From Rhizopus sp. PT2906 (taxonomy: Eukaryota; Mucoromycota; Mucoromycetes; Mucorales; Rhizopodaceae): 64,000 nucleotides of DNA. The notes under the pieces are model-generated. The model saw only the letters and a list, made by a program, of their open reading frames with translations, searched no databases and had not been told where the DNA came from. The DNA is taken from contig JAMYHX010000022.1 of assembly GCA_025529335.1 (NCBI GenBank), forward strand, positions 62,001 to 126,000, written 5' to 3'. This document shows, in pieces, positions 32,149 to 42,927 of this stretch. Every line of letters starts with the position of its first letter. The stretch's first letter is position 1. The translations under genes were made by a program, and so were the position numbers.

Positions 32149-32962
32149 TTACAAAACAGTGCATCCTGGCTTCTTCTTCTTCTTGTTGACCATTAATGCG
32201 GCTCTTGTTGCATGTTCAAATACTTCACGAACACCTTCTCCTGTCTTGGCAGAGCATTCAAGATATTGATAGGCATTAATTCTTCGAGAAACTGCAACAC
32301 CCTTTTTATAATGTGTGTTACCATCATTTTATACACATATTAATTACTATTATTATTATTGTTTTACCTCTTCAAAAGAGACGGGTTTTTGTGAGTTTCT
32401 TCGAAGTTCTTCAATTGTTGCAGGATCATTTCTTAAATCTTTTTTACATCCAACCAAGAGAATGGGTAAACCTTGACAGAAGTGAAGTACTTCAGAGATC
32501 CACTGTAGAGAAGAATTGTTATAGCTCTATATTTAATAAGCATTGATATTTCTCTTACCTTTTCTTGAACATTTTCCAAAGAATCAGGAGAATCAACAGC
32601 AAAGCAAATCAAGATGACATGAGAATCAGGATAAGAAAGAGGACGAAGACGATCATAATCCTCTTGGCCTATCATTTATCGTTAGTATTTTTTGTATTAT
32701 AAAGTATATTTTATTTACCTGCTGTATCCCATAAAGCTAATTCCACGTGTTTTCCATCGACTTCGACGTCAGCTACGTAATTTTCAAATACGGTGGGAAC
32801 GTAAAACTATGTTTTATTTTCCATAAATATTTCCCATTTTTTATATATAATTTATATATATCAAACCTCAGGGAAAGTGCCTTTGGAAAAGACAATCAAC
32901 AGACAAGTTTTACCACAGGCACCATCACCAACAATGACAAGTTTTCTTCTGATTTCAGCCAT
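32149..32962 (-). CDS. RHO1: Rho-family GTPase Rho1
   Basis: Membrane-anchored small GTPase controlling cell-wall glucan synthesis, Pkc1 signalling and actin in fungi. About five exons, 193 residues. All G boxes are present: G1 GDGACGKTC, switch I with effector loop YVPTVFENYVADVEVDG, G3 WDTAGQEDYDRLRPLSYPDS, G4 CKKDLRND (the TKKD/CKKD type of fungal Rho1), Rho insert EELRRNSQKPVSFEEG, and G5 YLECSAKTGEGVREVFEHAT. The polybasic KKKKK stretch is followed by CTVL, a CaaX box ending in Leu, hence geranylgeranylation. Start MAEIRRKLVIVGDG is unambiguous. Divergent from the ankyrin gene. Confidence 0.95.
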
Positions 32963-33358
32963 CTTTAGTTAATGTTTAGAGAGATGATGGCGACTTTTGT
33001 TATCTTTCTTTTTTTTTTTACCTATTCTCTTTTCTTAGTTTAATAAAAAAGAAAAAAATATAAAGAAAAGAAAGAAAGAGAGAAAAAAAAATTTGTTTCT
33101 TTTTTTCCCCGTTTTTTTTTTTTTTTTTTTTTTTTTTTCATCTACAAATTGAATGTGTGTTTGTAAATCCGATAATTATCAACAAATCATATTTGACATA
33201 CACTTTTTGCATTAATCGCTTTACCTTTCTCTACCCCCCGTTCTTTGTGTCCTTACTCTCCTTACTTTGTTAAACGTTAAACAGCTTAGCCCCCTTCCCC
33301 TTCCTTTTCTTTTTCTTTCTTTTCTTTTCTTCTCTTTCTCTTTTCTTTTTTCTCTATT
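32963..33358. promoter_or_regulatory. Divergent promoter region, RHO1 and ankyrin gene, with long T and CT tracts
   Basis: 396 bases between two outward-facing starts. Contains a 27-base T run (33112-33138), an A/G-rich run on the RHO1 side (33043-33090), and a T/C-rich stretch (33286-33356) ending just before the ankyrin gene start. Both genes thus have pyrimidine-rich leaders on their coding strands. Confidence 0.55.
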
Positions 33359-36300
33359 ATGGATTTCATACGAGCAATCACGAGAAATGATATTGACAAA
33401 GTCAGAACTATGGTTCAATCAGGTGCAGATGTCAATAGTTCTGTCTTATGGAACTCAAAGGATACTTATTCCCCTGTGATTCCACCTGATAGAATCAATA
33501 GACCTGACTTAATCAATAACGATCAAGAATATCAATGTAAGCCACTCAACATTGCCGTCTTGGGTGGACACGCTGATATGTGTAGGCTATTGCTTAGTGC
33601 AGGGGCAGATATCAATAGTAAAGATGGTCGAGGAAGGTAAATTGAACTTGCCATATCTCTTTGTTTGTTTCTTATATTTGAAAAGAACTGCTTTGATTTG
33701 TGCGGTTTATGGTATCGATTTGGACGCATCCAACATCAACACATCCAACTTGGACTTGATTGCACAAACAAACCCTCATCATTTTGATATAATGAAAAAT
33801 ATAATCATGTGTCACCCAAACTTGCATTATGCTACCTTGGACTCTCCTCAGTATGAAATAAAGGGGATTACGCCTTTATGCTTGGCAAGTTACTTGGGAA
33901 AGGCAGATATTATCCAGTTACTGTTGGATGATGGAAGAGTCAACGTGGATGGAACGGACAGTAAGAATGCAACTGCTTTGATGTATGCTGGTATGTTTTC
34001 TCTTTCTCCTTGCTATATTTCTCCTTTTTCATCTCCATTTATGTCCATGCATAGCCAGAGATGGTAACGTGCCTATCATTAAAACACTACTCAGATACAA
34101 CGCATCACCTGACGTGACAGACAGCCATGGATGGTCTGCTATTCAATATGCGGAAAGGAACCCCGAGATTGTACAGATGTGTGAGCAAGTGCTCCGAGTG
34201 AAAAGAGCAGAATATGCTGTAAGCAAACCCTTTAAATATACAGTGGCGTAGTGTATTAAGTATGCTCGATTAGACAACGGATGATGTTCCATTCAAATAT
34301 CCACTCAATTACAGTAAACTCTCTCATCTCATCAGCACGATGCCCAATTACCCTTCTTCACTTTCTCATCTTCAATTTGACACACTACCTGAACTGGACA
34401 TTCTCGATCCCGCCGCACAACCTCTGATCCATATAATCCAGTCTGCCTTTTTACAAGCAATCAAAACACATGATCATGTCTCCCTTCAGACCTTGTTGAT
34501 GAAACCACCACAGCTGAACCCAGGCCAGCCACGCCAGGGGCCTCCTATTCTCATCAACCATCATGATGCCAAGACAGGGTTGACACCCCTTCATCACGCC
34601 ATGCGGGCCAAACCGCTACCCTCACTAGACACCATCAAGATGTTGTACTACGCAGGTGCTAATATGAACGCCCAAACCTACTACGGACGCACAGCCATAC
34701 ATCATCTCTCGCGTTTCGGTGCCGACAAGGAGGGACATTGGGGTATTCAAAAGAGCAATACAACACCATCACAGAATAATGGTCATGTGCCCATCGAGGG
34801 CATCAACGTTCCTCATCACTTGGCAACGTGCGCCTCGCTCTTAATCCGACTCGGTGCACTCGTCCATATTGCAGATCCTACCGGTAACACGCCACTTCAC
34901 TTTGCTGCTGAATTTGGAGGTGTAGCCGAAGTCATCGAGGTGCTCATTCTCGAAGGAGGAGCTGACATCCATTACAAGAACAAAAAGGGGGCAACGCCTC
35001 TAGACCTCTGTAAATCAGAGGAGCTCAAGAGAAAGATCCTTGCGTTGGACCAGGAACGAAAGAACTCAAATAAGACCAAATCGATCTATTCTTCAAGCGG
35101 CACGATCCGTCCGTTTGATTCGGCATCAGAGTACAACCGAACGTCGCTCACCTTGATTCACCGACCGACGAGTTTGTTCCTCAAGGACAGTCGAGCAGAG
35201 TGTAATGATTTTGAAATCATTCTGAAATCGTTTTTCAACTACCAGACCACGTTTACAGATTCTATCGAACAATCTTTGGCTTACCTCACTGATTCCATCG
35301 TTGGTAACTGGCCCAAGAAGGACGAGTCGATGTCGATGATCCAGCAGCTTGAAAAGACCATTGTTCAGCTCCGGTATGAGCTACGTGAGGCACACGAGAT
35401 GTTTGATACGACGGATCAGCGTGTTGAAAAGGTCATGATGGCCTTTCGTGAAGAACTAGAACAGATCGAACAGATACATCAGGCCGACTGGGAAATGTCC
35501 GAGCTTCAGCATGACAAAACTGAGAAACTGTTTGATGTCTTTGAACGTATCGATGGCCGATACTCTCAGCTAGAAATTGCTCAACACGAGCTTGTAGATC
35601 AAATAGAAACGTTAAGAAAGACGATATCTAGAAGACAACCTCAGAAAGCAGTTACGGAACATGATTTGGGTTCAGGCATTGTTCATTTATTTCAGACCTT
35701 GTTTATCCTTCAGACTGTCCCTGTCGATCCAGCACTTCATGTACGAGATGATAAGACAAGACTATGCCATGATCTTCAGTCTGTCGTTTCCCAAGTCATT
35801 GACGAGATCAACAGATATCTTGAGCAACTGGACGATGCGGATAAGATAAGTCAACTGAAAGATGCCAAAGCCAGCATTGAGCAGCGCTGGTTAGTTATCA
35901 AAGAAGAGTTCACGCAGGATGATATTCGAGAATTTCCATCAATACCTATGCCTAGTACAGCTTTGACGAAGCCTTCGGTTAAAGGAAAGAAAAGGATCAA
36001 TGAAGATCAAGTGTACAACCTGAATCAGCTCGAACTTTCATTTGATATCTTGCACTCTAATCTTTACGAAATTCAAAAAGATATCCAGGTTATTACTGAG
36101 CAGACAGAAATAGTAACTGCTAATAAAAAGAAGATGTATGAGCTGTGCATCTCACTTGAAAAGGAACTCAGTTCAGATACAACAGAAGGAAAAAGATCGG
36201 AAAAGGACATTAAAACAGAGCTCAATCAGGTCATGTACTGGACACAGCAGCTATTCAATAAGCAACACGTACTCGACATTGAGAAAACGCAGCTATTGAA

Positions 36301-37662
36301 GGAGTATCAGGAGGCAGAGAAGAAACTGAATGAAACACGCGTTTCACTTCAAAAGGTGAGGCCGCACGTATTACTGCAGGGCTTGCTTGAGCGATTGGAT
36401 ACAGATGATGTTTGCCTTTCTTCATACATCAAGGTCGAAAAGGATTGGAAGGAAGATACTAACCTAGTGATGGAGATCACAGATTACATGCCGCATGTGG
36501 ATGATGTGGACGATGACGACGATGATTCTGATTCTGCCGCCTCAACCACTCATAGCGAACTGACCGCACTGCAGATCAAGCAAATCGACGCTCAGTGTGC
36601 CTCCAAACTCTCAGCATTGTGCTACATGACTCGACTCGATGCTAGTCTTTACTGTCTCAAGGTACTCACCCATAAATTCATTATTCGATCCCGCCAGAAC
36701 CTACTAGAGATTCAGGCCATGCTGGCTCAAGCAAGTACAGAATTGGAAGATATACGAAACCGTATGACCCAACTTTATGACGAAGCTGCAGAGGTCGCTC
36801 GACAAGTATTTGCACTCAAGACCGAGCTAGAGACAATCGTTCGTCACCGTAAGGAAGAGGTTGTCAAAGTATGGGAGGTTGTGGATGAAGTATCCGAGGG
36901 CGTCAAGGCCAAGATGGCACAATACCAAAAGGTAAAGCAATCTAACGAGCCATCTAAACAGCTGCATCAAGCTCAGGCTGTGTCCAAGGAAACGGCAGGT
37001 GGCGTGGAAGAACAGGATAGACATCAATGGATCATTCGCGAATTAGAACAGCTTCAGCACGCCTACGAAGGCTTACAGTCAGCCATTGATGATCTCAAAC
37101 AGGAGCAGGCCATGATCGGACAAAGCCTAAAGCAGCTTTCCACAAACTTGATCGAACCTCAAGTTAACAGTTTGGTCGGACAGGATCCAACCTCGCTTTT
37201 ATCTGTCAGTGATCAGCTCACCGAACTGATCGAGAGAGTCAAGGAAGGCGAATTGGGTTTGCGTCCCATTTCGTTCTGGTCGCAGATGTTTAAGGTGGGT
37301 GATGAGATTCCATCCAAAGTGACCCAAACGACAAGGTACTGAATTTTGGTCGATAAAAAAAGAAATACATACTGATTATTATTTTTTTTTTCCCTAGTTT
37401 GACGACAACAATATCTAGTAACAGTATATCCAATATTTTTGCAGCCTCACAGCGACTTCCGAATACTGGCACAAGACCTTCCTACACAAGACCACCTTCC
37501 ATACGAACAGAAAGAAAACGAATGTCGATTATTTCTGCGACAAGTCTTTCCTCATTATCTTCCTATCAACAAGAAAGAATGATAGCAAAAGCTTCAAATC
37601 TGAGTAATGCGCTGTCAAGAGCTCAGCAAAAAGATGGCACACTGAAGCCTTTGAAGGCATAG
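33359..37662 (+). CDS. Large ankyrin-repeat and coiled-coil protein
   Basis: Five exons (33359-33636, 33686-33990, 34055-34218, 34274-37335, 37398-37662) sum to 4074 bases, 1357 residues, with every junction in phase. The first about 500 residues hold ankyrin repeats in two blocks: MDFIRAITRNDIDKVRTMVQ, PLNIAVLGGHADMCRLLLSA, TPLCLASYLGKADIIQLLLD, ALMYAARDGNVPIIKTLLRY, then TPLHHAMRAKPLPSLDTIKM, RTAIHHLSRFG and TPLHFAAEFGGVAEVIEVLI. Residues from about 590 to 1250 are rich in Leu/Glu/Gln/Lys heptads (long coiled coil) with an acidic run DDVDDDDDDSD. The C-terminus is Ser/Arg-rich. No enzyme domain. A cytoskeletal or membrane-tethering scaffold is possible but only inferred. The 34219-34273 intron unites what otherwise looks like two genes. 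Confidence 0.75.
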
Positions 37663-38069
37663 TTTTTTAATAAAATATATGTATAACATTTTAACTATTG
37701 AAAACGTGTGATATATGTGATGTGTGACATCCAGGTCTGTGGGTAGAATTTTACCTTCTAATTTAAGAACAATCATAAAGTCTGCTCATTCCATAAGGAG
37801 CCTAGGCTTAGTAGCATAGGGTCGTATCAAAAAAGGACATGAGGTATTGTACGATGAAGCACAAGCCTGTATTACTGTTTCTATTGACAACTTGCTACCT
37901 ATCTTTGTCTAGCTTCGTTATACACTTTAGAAATGTTCAATATCATTAAAGCAGGCAACGAAATACACTCTGGAGCCTGATGTTCCAAGAACTATCGGGC
38001 TCTGTTTTAAAATTGTCAATCAGTGAAAAGCTGCAGGTGTTATTTTTGTGCAATCCGCGTCTTTGTCGA
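37663..38069. other. Spacer between the ankyrin gene and transposase remnant
   Basis: No gene seen. It may contain the lost N-terminal (helix-turn-helix) part of the Tc1-like element, but I cannot recognise it. No terminal inverted repeat found here by eye. Confidence 0.4.
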
Positions 38070-38714
38070 TGAGACTTTCACTTACAGTTAATGCGAAGTC
38101 GTGCTTGGTCAAAGGTTGGGGATCCAGCAATTGTAAAAGTTCATACACAGAAAGGTGTTGACATAAGCATTGTCGGCTGTATCTCTCCTTTTGATGCCAT
38201 TTGTTTTTCTAAAGTCGAGCATTTGAAAAAAAAAAAACGATGCAGCATTGATTAAAAAAGAATCCCCTGAGTCATCTCCTTCTAAAAAAAAGAAAAGCTA
38301 GTAATAAAAGTGAATCGAAATCAATCCAGCTTAAAAAAGACACAACGGCTTATCATATTGTCAAATTTATGGAATCAGTGATGGATATTCTGGATAAACA
38401 CAGCAAAAAAGAGATGTTTGTTGTTATGGACAACTGTAAAATTCATCACTCTCATTTTGTTGTGGATGCCATCAACAAACGTGGCTATAAACCATTATTT
38501 ATGCCACCGTACTCGCTCTTTTTGAATCCCATCGAAGAATGTTGATCCAAAATTAAAAGAATATAAGAAGAAACCCACTTCACAAATCAGACATGCTTAC
38601 ACCACGTATTGCTAAGGTTTGTAAACAGGCTACCATCATTGACTGTTAAGGATGTGTAAGACACGCTGAGTCCTATTGGGATCGATGTATTCAAAAAGAA
38701 GTGAAGTTGAAATA
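38070..38714 (+). pseudogene. Tc1/mariner (IS630-like) DDE transposase remnant
   Basis: Decayed DDE-3 type transposase. The readable pieces are CAIRVFVDET (first catalytic Asp), a frame change into LMRSRAWSKVGDPAIVKVHT then GVDISIVGCISPFDAI, an A-rich slippage region, and TTAYHIVKFMESVMDILDKH, EMFVVMDNCKIHHSHFVVDA (second Asp), INKRGYKPLFMPPYSLFLNP and IEEC with the catalytic Glu. A TGA then replaces the conserved Trp of the IEExWSK motif; KIKRI and a further stop follow. All three acidic residues are still readable, but frame breaks and stops make it dead. The N-terminal DNA-binding part was not found. Confidence 0.8.
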
Positions 38715-38970
38715 ATCCAAGTAAAATACCACTCGTCTAAAAAATATCATGTCTATCTTATAATATGCAAAAGAAAATATAGATAGCTTTCATGCTTGAA
38801 TTATCTGTCTTTTGAAAATTAAACGAATTGGTGTAAATGTGAACGTAGTAATGATGTGTAGCGAATGTTAGATCGAGATCTGGGAGACAAGAATCCTGTG
38901 ACACTGTCGTATATCCTTTTATAAATGTCTCCCATGTAAAAAGTTTGGCACATACCGATCACAGAGTAAT

Positions 38971-39405
38971 GTGGATGCCACAAAGAATACAGTGTTTCCT
39001 GATAGTTTTTCTTCTTTATTGCAACTATGCAAGGTAAAAAAAAAAAAATACAATTTCATGAGTATTCAATTTTTATATGAAGATGGAAATGGCACTGTTG
39101 TCGATGAGTATGGCAGGCCGGAAGCCATGCATTATATTGTTGACGAAGAGCAGTATGTTCTTGAACAATGAGTCTTAATTTAGAGTTTTAACAAAGCTCA
39201 CGGCTTTTTTTTTGTTATTTCAATGAACAAGCCAAGGGAATCAAAGGAATAAGGAATGGTATACTCTTTCTGTGCCTGAAACAGTCAATGGTTACATTGG
39301 TGTCATTAGGGATGAAGTTTTCAGAAGTCACTATGAGATTCATCTAAGCATGCGATCCGATAGCAGTTTTGTCGAGCGTAAGCCGGAAGGACGGCTTGTT
39401 TGACC
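38971..39405 (+). other. Protein-like fragments of unknown origin after the transposase
   Basis: Plus-strand pieces read as coherent protein: NVDATKNTVFPDSFSSLLQL, DGNGTVVDEYGRPEAMHYIV then DEEQYVLEQ, and after a T-rich break NKEWYTLSVPETVNGYIGVI with RDEVFRSHYEIHLSMRSDSS. They share no continuous frame and no intron model I tried was clean. They overlap the 3' end of the opposite-strand zinc-finger frames by about 85 bases. Likely a decayed gene or the end of an element; family unknown. Confidence 0.3.
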
Positions 39406-41127
39406 GATTGGTTTGCCCTAATAATCGCAGGTGCTAAAAGTTTGGCGAGTTTTTGGAGTTCGTGGTTTAAAGATTCGTTGTCGATGATGGTAATGAAGGT
39501 AGTATCATCAAAGAATTGAGTTAAAATCGATTGAAAAACTTTGTATATGGCAGTTCCCACCACCTACAATTTGTTGCATAACGAGGATAAAGTTCATTTT
39601 TCTAAACGAGGATTCCCACATATAACATTGATTGCAATTGTTCGGAAGAGCTTGGACGTAGTACGATAATCTGCATTGTCATTGACATTATTCCATTCTG
39701 CGAGGGTATAGATCGTGTATAGTCTAGCCGCCAAATTATCTACTGTTTCGTTGCTTGCTCGACAAAGAAAGTAGGTCGATTGCTGGCGAAAACGGGTCCG
39801 CAGTTGGCGTAATTGGTAAATCAAGTCATAGGGAATAATGGATGCTGCATTGTTATTTTGAGCAATTTCAACTGCTGCTTTCCAAGCCGATTCCTTGATA
39901 AATATGGCGGTGTTTTTTGCTTGAGGACTGTCTCTCAGGTCAAAGGATGCTGTTCCGGGTCCGATTTCTGGATCGAATAATGCATCTAAACGCAGACTTG
40001 AAGTGACTAATGCATTAAACGTTTTTGTTCCAATTACCAGTTTCGTGCCATCCGCATCCGTTATTGTTGTGGGATACACGTTTTTGTATTTCGTGCCTTC
40101 AGGAGGAATCGAGGTACACGTTGATCTTCCGTTTTTTGTCCGAAATGATTCTCGATGGGCATCCAAGGTTCTTCTTCTACCAAATACCTCAACGCAATTC
40201 ACAAGCAGCGCTTTTCCGGTAAGTCCGTCTAATAAGATTGATCTTGCCAAAATTCGGTTGCAATCATACCTCATACTTTTGTGAGTTGACCAATCTTGGT
40301 TTAAAAACGTAGTCATATCGTTTGTCAGTTCAATATAGGTGCAGTTCATGACGTGTTGTCGCAAATGAGATGGACCGGCACTGACGGCATTCTAAAGGGA
40401 TATGGGTGTCATCTGGATCGTTTTTGCCCCTTTCAAATGCGCTTTGTTTCGGAACTAAGGGGTACACTTTCATTCTGTCATTTTTGTAAGCATGTAGATT
40501 CTTCATGTGCGTGAGCGCATTGTATTCGGAGTCATCATCGTTGATCAATACAATATGCTGTAAGTCATGTGTGTCCATGATAGCAAATAGACATTTCTTT
40601 TCGCGATTATTCAAATATGTTGCTTGACAGACATTCAGGAACGCGTTATTGTAGTCGCGTTTATTCACTACAGTCGAATCCTCAGCAGAACAATCCAGCA
40701 CAGGAATATGTAATTTTGGTAGGATGACGTTGTGGTTTACTTCGAGCTCTTCATCACTGAATATTCCCTCTTCATTACTGTCAGTATCGTGCAATAGCGA
40801 GTGTCCTATTAAAAATAAAGGTTGCGAGTGATCATATTGGGGATTTTGTTGCTATCGGTACACGTAAGTGAATTTACTAAACAAAATAGTCTCTATATCT
40901 TGGCATTTTTTGTTTAGCACGTGTTTAGAAAACCCATTTGAAGTTTCAAATGATATATCGTCGTCACAAAGGCATCGGAAGTTGCCATTACAACAGATGA
41001 GGCAAATTTCAGTGTTGTCATAACAAGTTACTAACGCATGATTGATATGTTTTTCTTTTCTGCGAATACTCAGCTTATTTTCACTGGCGAATGTTTTGCT
41101 GCACTGAGGACATTTAACAACAGCCAT
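39321..41127 (-). pseudogene. Unrecognised zinc-finger protein gene or element, with frame breaks
   Basis: Read on the minus strand from MAVVKCPQCSKTFASENKLS (41127): a C2H2-like N-terminus, a Cys-rich knot CLICCNGNFRCLC, then an acidic region DSNEEGIFSDEELEVNHN, then LDCSAEDSTVVNKRDYNNAF. Next is a second finger-like LECRQC...PSHLRQHVMNC that needs a one-base frame change, then about 250 residues (LNQDWSTHKSMRYDCNRILA, EVFGRRRTLDAHRESFRTKN, ATFNALVT-like stretches) to a stop at 39594. After two stops the same frame continues VVGTAIYKVFQSILTQFFDD to 39321. A 72-base in-phase intron (GTAAAT...TTTTTAATAG) removes the first stop near 40852. Residue use is unlike neighbours. It lies between a Tc1 remnant and a hairpin. 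No family recognised; mobile element or lineage-specific host gene. Confidence 0.45.
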
Positions 41128-42880
41128 GGCAAAGTAAAAAGGACTCTTGGACTCTTTCCACTTCAACAAAAAAAGGTGCACACTTGGTACATTCAAAAAT
41201 AGCCAATACTATGGATGCCGCCTCTACCCATTGCCTATGATGTAGTCCAACGAAGCTTTTCAATCTGAAGAATCAAACTAAAAAGGACTTTTATAAAATC
41301 GTCATATTGGTTTGTTTCTTTTCAAGAAGAAGAGAGAAAAAAATGTTATTATTTATTCTAATTTTATGTTGTCAGTTGATCAAAAAAGAACCAAGGCCAT
41401 TCATGTGTAATTATGATAAATTCGTATTTTATCATAATTACACATGAAAGTTAACTGGACGGCCTTAGGTTCGGCTTTGGTAGTAGGAGGTCGTATAGTG
41501 ACAACAAAGGTAGCGGCCGTTGTACCAAGTGTTTGCCAATTTTATTGGCCTAAAAAAATTCAGACTCGTAGTTCTTTGGTAACTGAGCTTGATTCTACAC
41601 GCAGGTGATCTCATGTGCCTAGTCAAATTCAACTTCAGTCTCCTATCTGCTATACCCTTTTCTAGAATAGAAAAGCGAGAATAAAAGTTATGGAGATGTT
41701 ATGGAGATAATATGTAGTCATGGTAACCATCACATTTGTTGGTTTATGTCTGAATTTACCTATTCTTTTATTTTTGTCTTTTTGTCGCAATCTGTTAAGA
41801 TTTGTTACACAGGACCTTAATCTGATGTTTAAATAAGAGCGGATCGACCATTCATATTACTTTGATTATGCGCATGCACTAATCAAAAACATACTATTGG
41901 GCAATGTAAGACTACAATATTTGACATTATGCGTCTATTTCTGTCTTCAAAAAAAAATCCCATTTTATATTTTCGGGCCACAAAGAAACAAAAGGGAAGA
42001 GCGCCCGAAACACGGCCTTAGACCATAACCTTATTTAGTATTTACCCTCTAATCCTAAAAGCGCGCGATTGCTCTTCTGTAACCTCGTTTCTATGACACC
42101 TCTTTTTTTCACGTTTTGTACAACAGTAACGTATTCTTCAATTGAAGTAGTTTAAATCATTTATTTTCCTTTTTTAAAAAAGTAAAAAGTTGAGAACAGA
42201 ATTATGTTGAGGTAACCTGTTGACTCTTAGAAGAGTAAGACCAAGAATTACCTATTATCCGTACCCTGTTATTGCCTTCATTGCTTATTCTTGTCATTTT
42301 TTTTTCCTTGGCCGATTGTGGCTTCAAATCACGATGTATTCTCCACGCAGCCTAAAGATTTCGTTGATCCTCGGCACTATATCTTTTTTTATTAATCTCC
42401 GTGCATGAAGCACAAGCACTTCAGTGTTACTCATTCTTTGTCGTAATAAATTACCCTGATATTGCTGTATTATTTGCAAGTTTAGTCTAAGTAAGTATAC
42501 TTATGTAATCTAGTCACAGTCTAAAACTATGTTCAAAGAACTATGCCCAATTCATCATTTGTAATACTGAATAACATTTTATACAAAAATTCATATGCTC
42601 CTTATACATAACGCACATACACAAATGTACTAGAATTTGAATACAATTTGTGATACAAGCACTTTGACTGTGTACCACCGCCATTGTTACATAGCCATAA
42701 TGCCCTTTCCCAATCTATTAGCCACACAAGCATATACACACAGACAATTTTCATTCTGAGTCTTTTTGAATAAATCTAATTGGTAAGTCAGCTCGTCTTA
42801 AAAAATTATAAAATCGTATCTTTGCTTCCGTATTTTCAATCGGAGATTCTTTAGATTTCTAGACAATAAAAAGACTAAAG
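41128..42880. other. Intergenic stretch with a hairpin, no gene seen
   Basis: Apart from the inverted repeat at 41400-41448, I see no gene. A 62-codon plus-strand frame near 42220-42408 has no motif. AT-rich with scattered T runs. Confidence 0.45.
41400..41448. repeat. Perfect 21-bp inverted repeat with 7-base loop
   Basis: Left arm 41400-41420 begins TTCATGTGTAATTATG; right arm 41428-41448 is its exact reverse complement, ending CATAATTACACATGAA. The loop is TTCGTAT. An outer 6-bp pair AAGGCC (41393-41398) and GGCCTT (41461-41466) extends it imperfectly. Could be a foldback element end, a MITE core or a terminator-like hairpin. Confidence 0.9.
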
Positions 42881-42888
42881 TATAAATA
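42881..42888 (+). promoter_or_regulatory. TATA-like box of the MYND gene
   Basis: TATAAATA, 40 bases before the ATG at 42928. In AT-rich DNA this may be chance. Confidence 0.35.
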
Positions 42889-42927
42889 AGCCAAGTGTTT
42901 CCCTTATTATCCACATTTCATCTTCAA

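Noticed and set aside
33552..34067. 171-codon plus frame as a separate ankyrin gene
   Set aside because: It runs through two introns of the larger ankyrin gene; phased splicing gives a single protein.
34340..37342. 1000-residue frame as a stand-alone gene starting at MPNYPSS
   Set aside because: A phase-0 intron 34219-34273 joins it to upstream ankyrin exons, and the frame extends upstream of that ATG.
39594..40364. An intact 256-residue host gene
   Set aside because: Same-frame coding sense continues past its stop and, after a one-base shift, before its start, so it is a piece of a larger broken unit.
38070..41448. One single large composite transposon from the Tc1 remnant to the hairpin
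   Set aside because: No matching terminal repeats at the left side were found by eye, so unity is unsupported.
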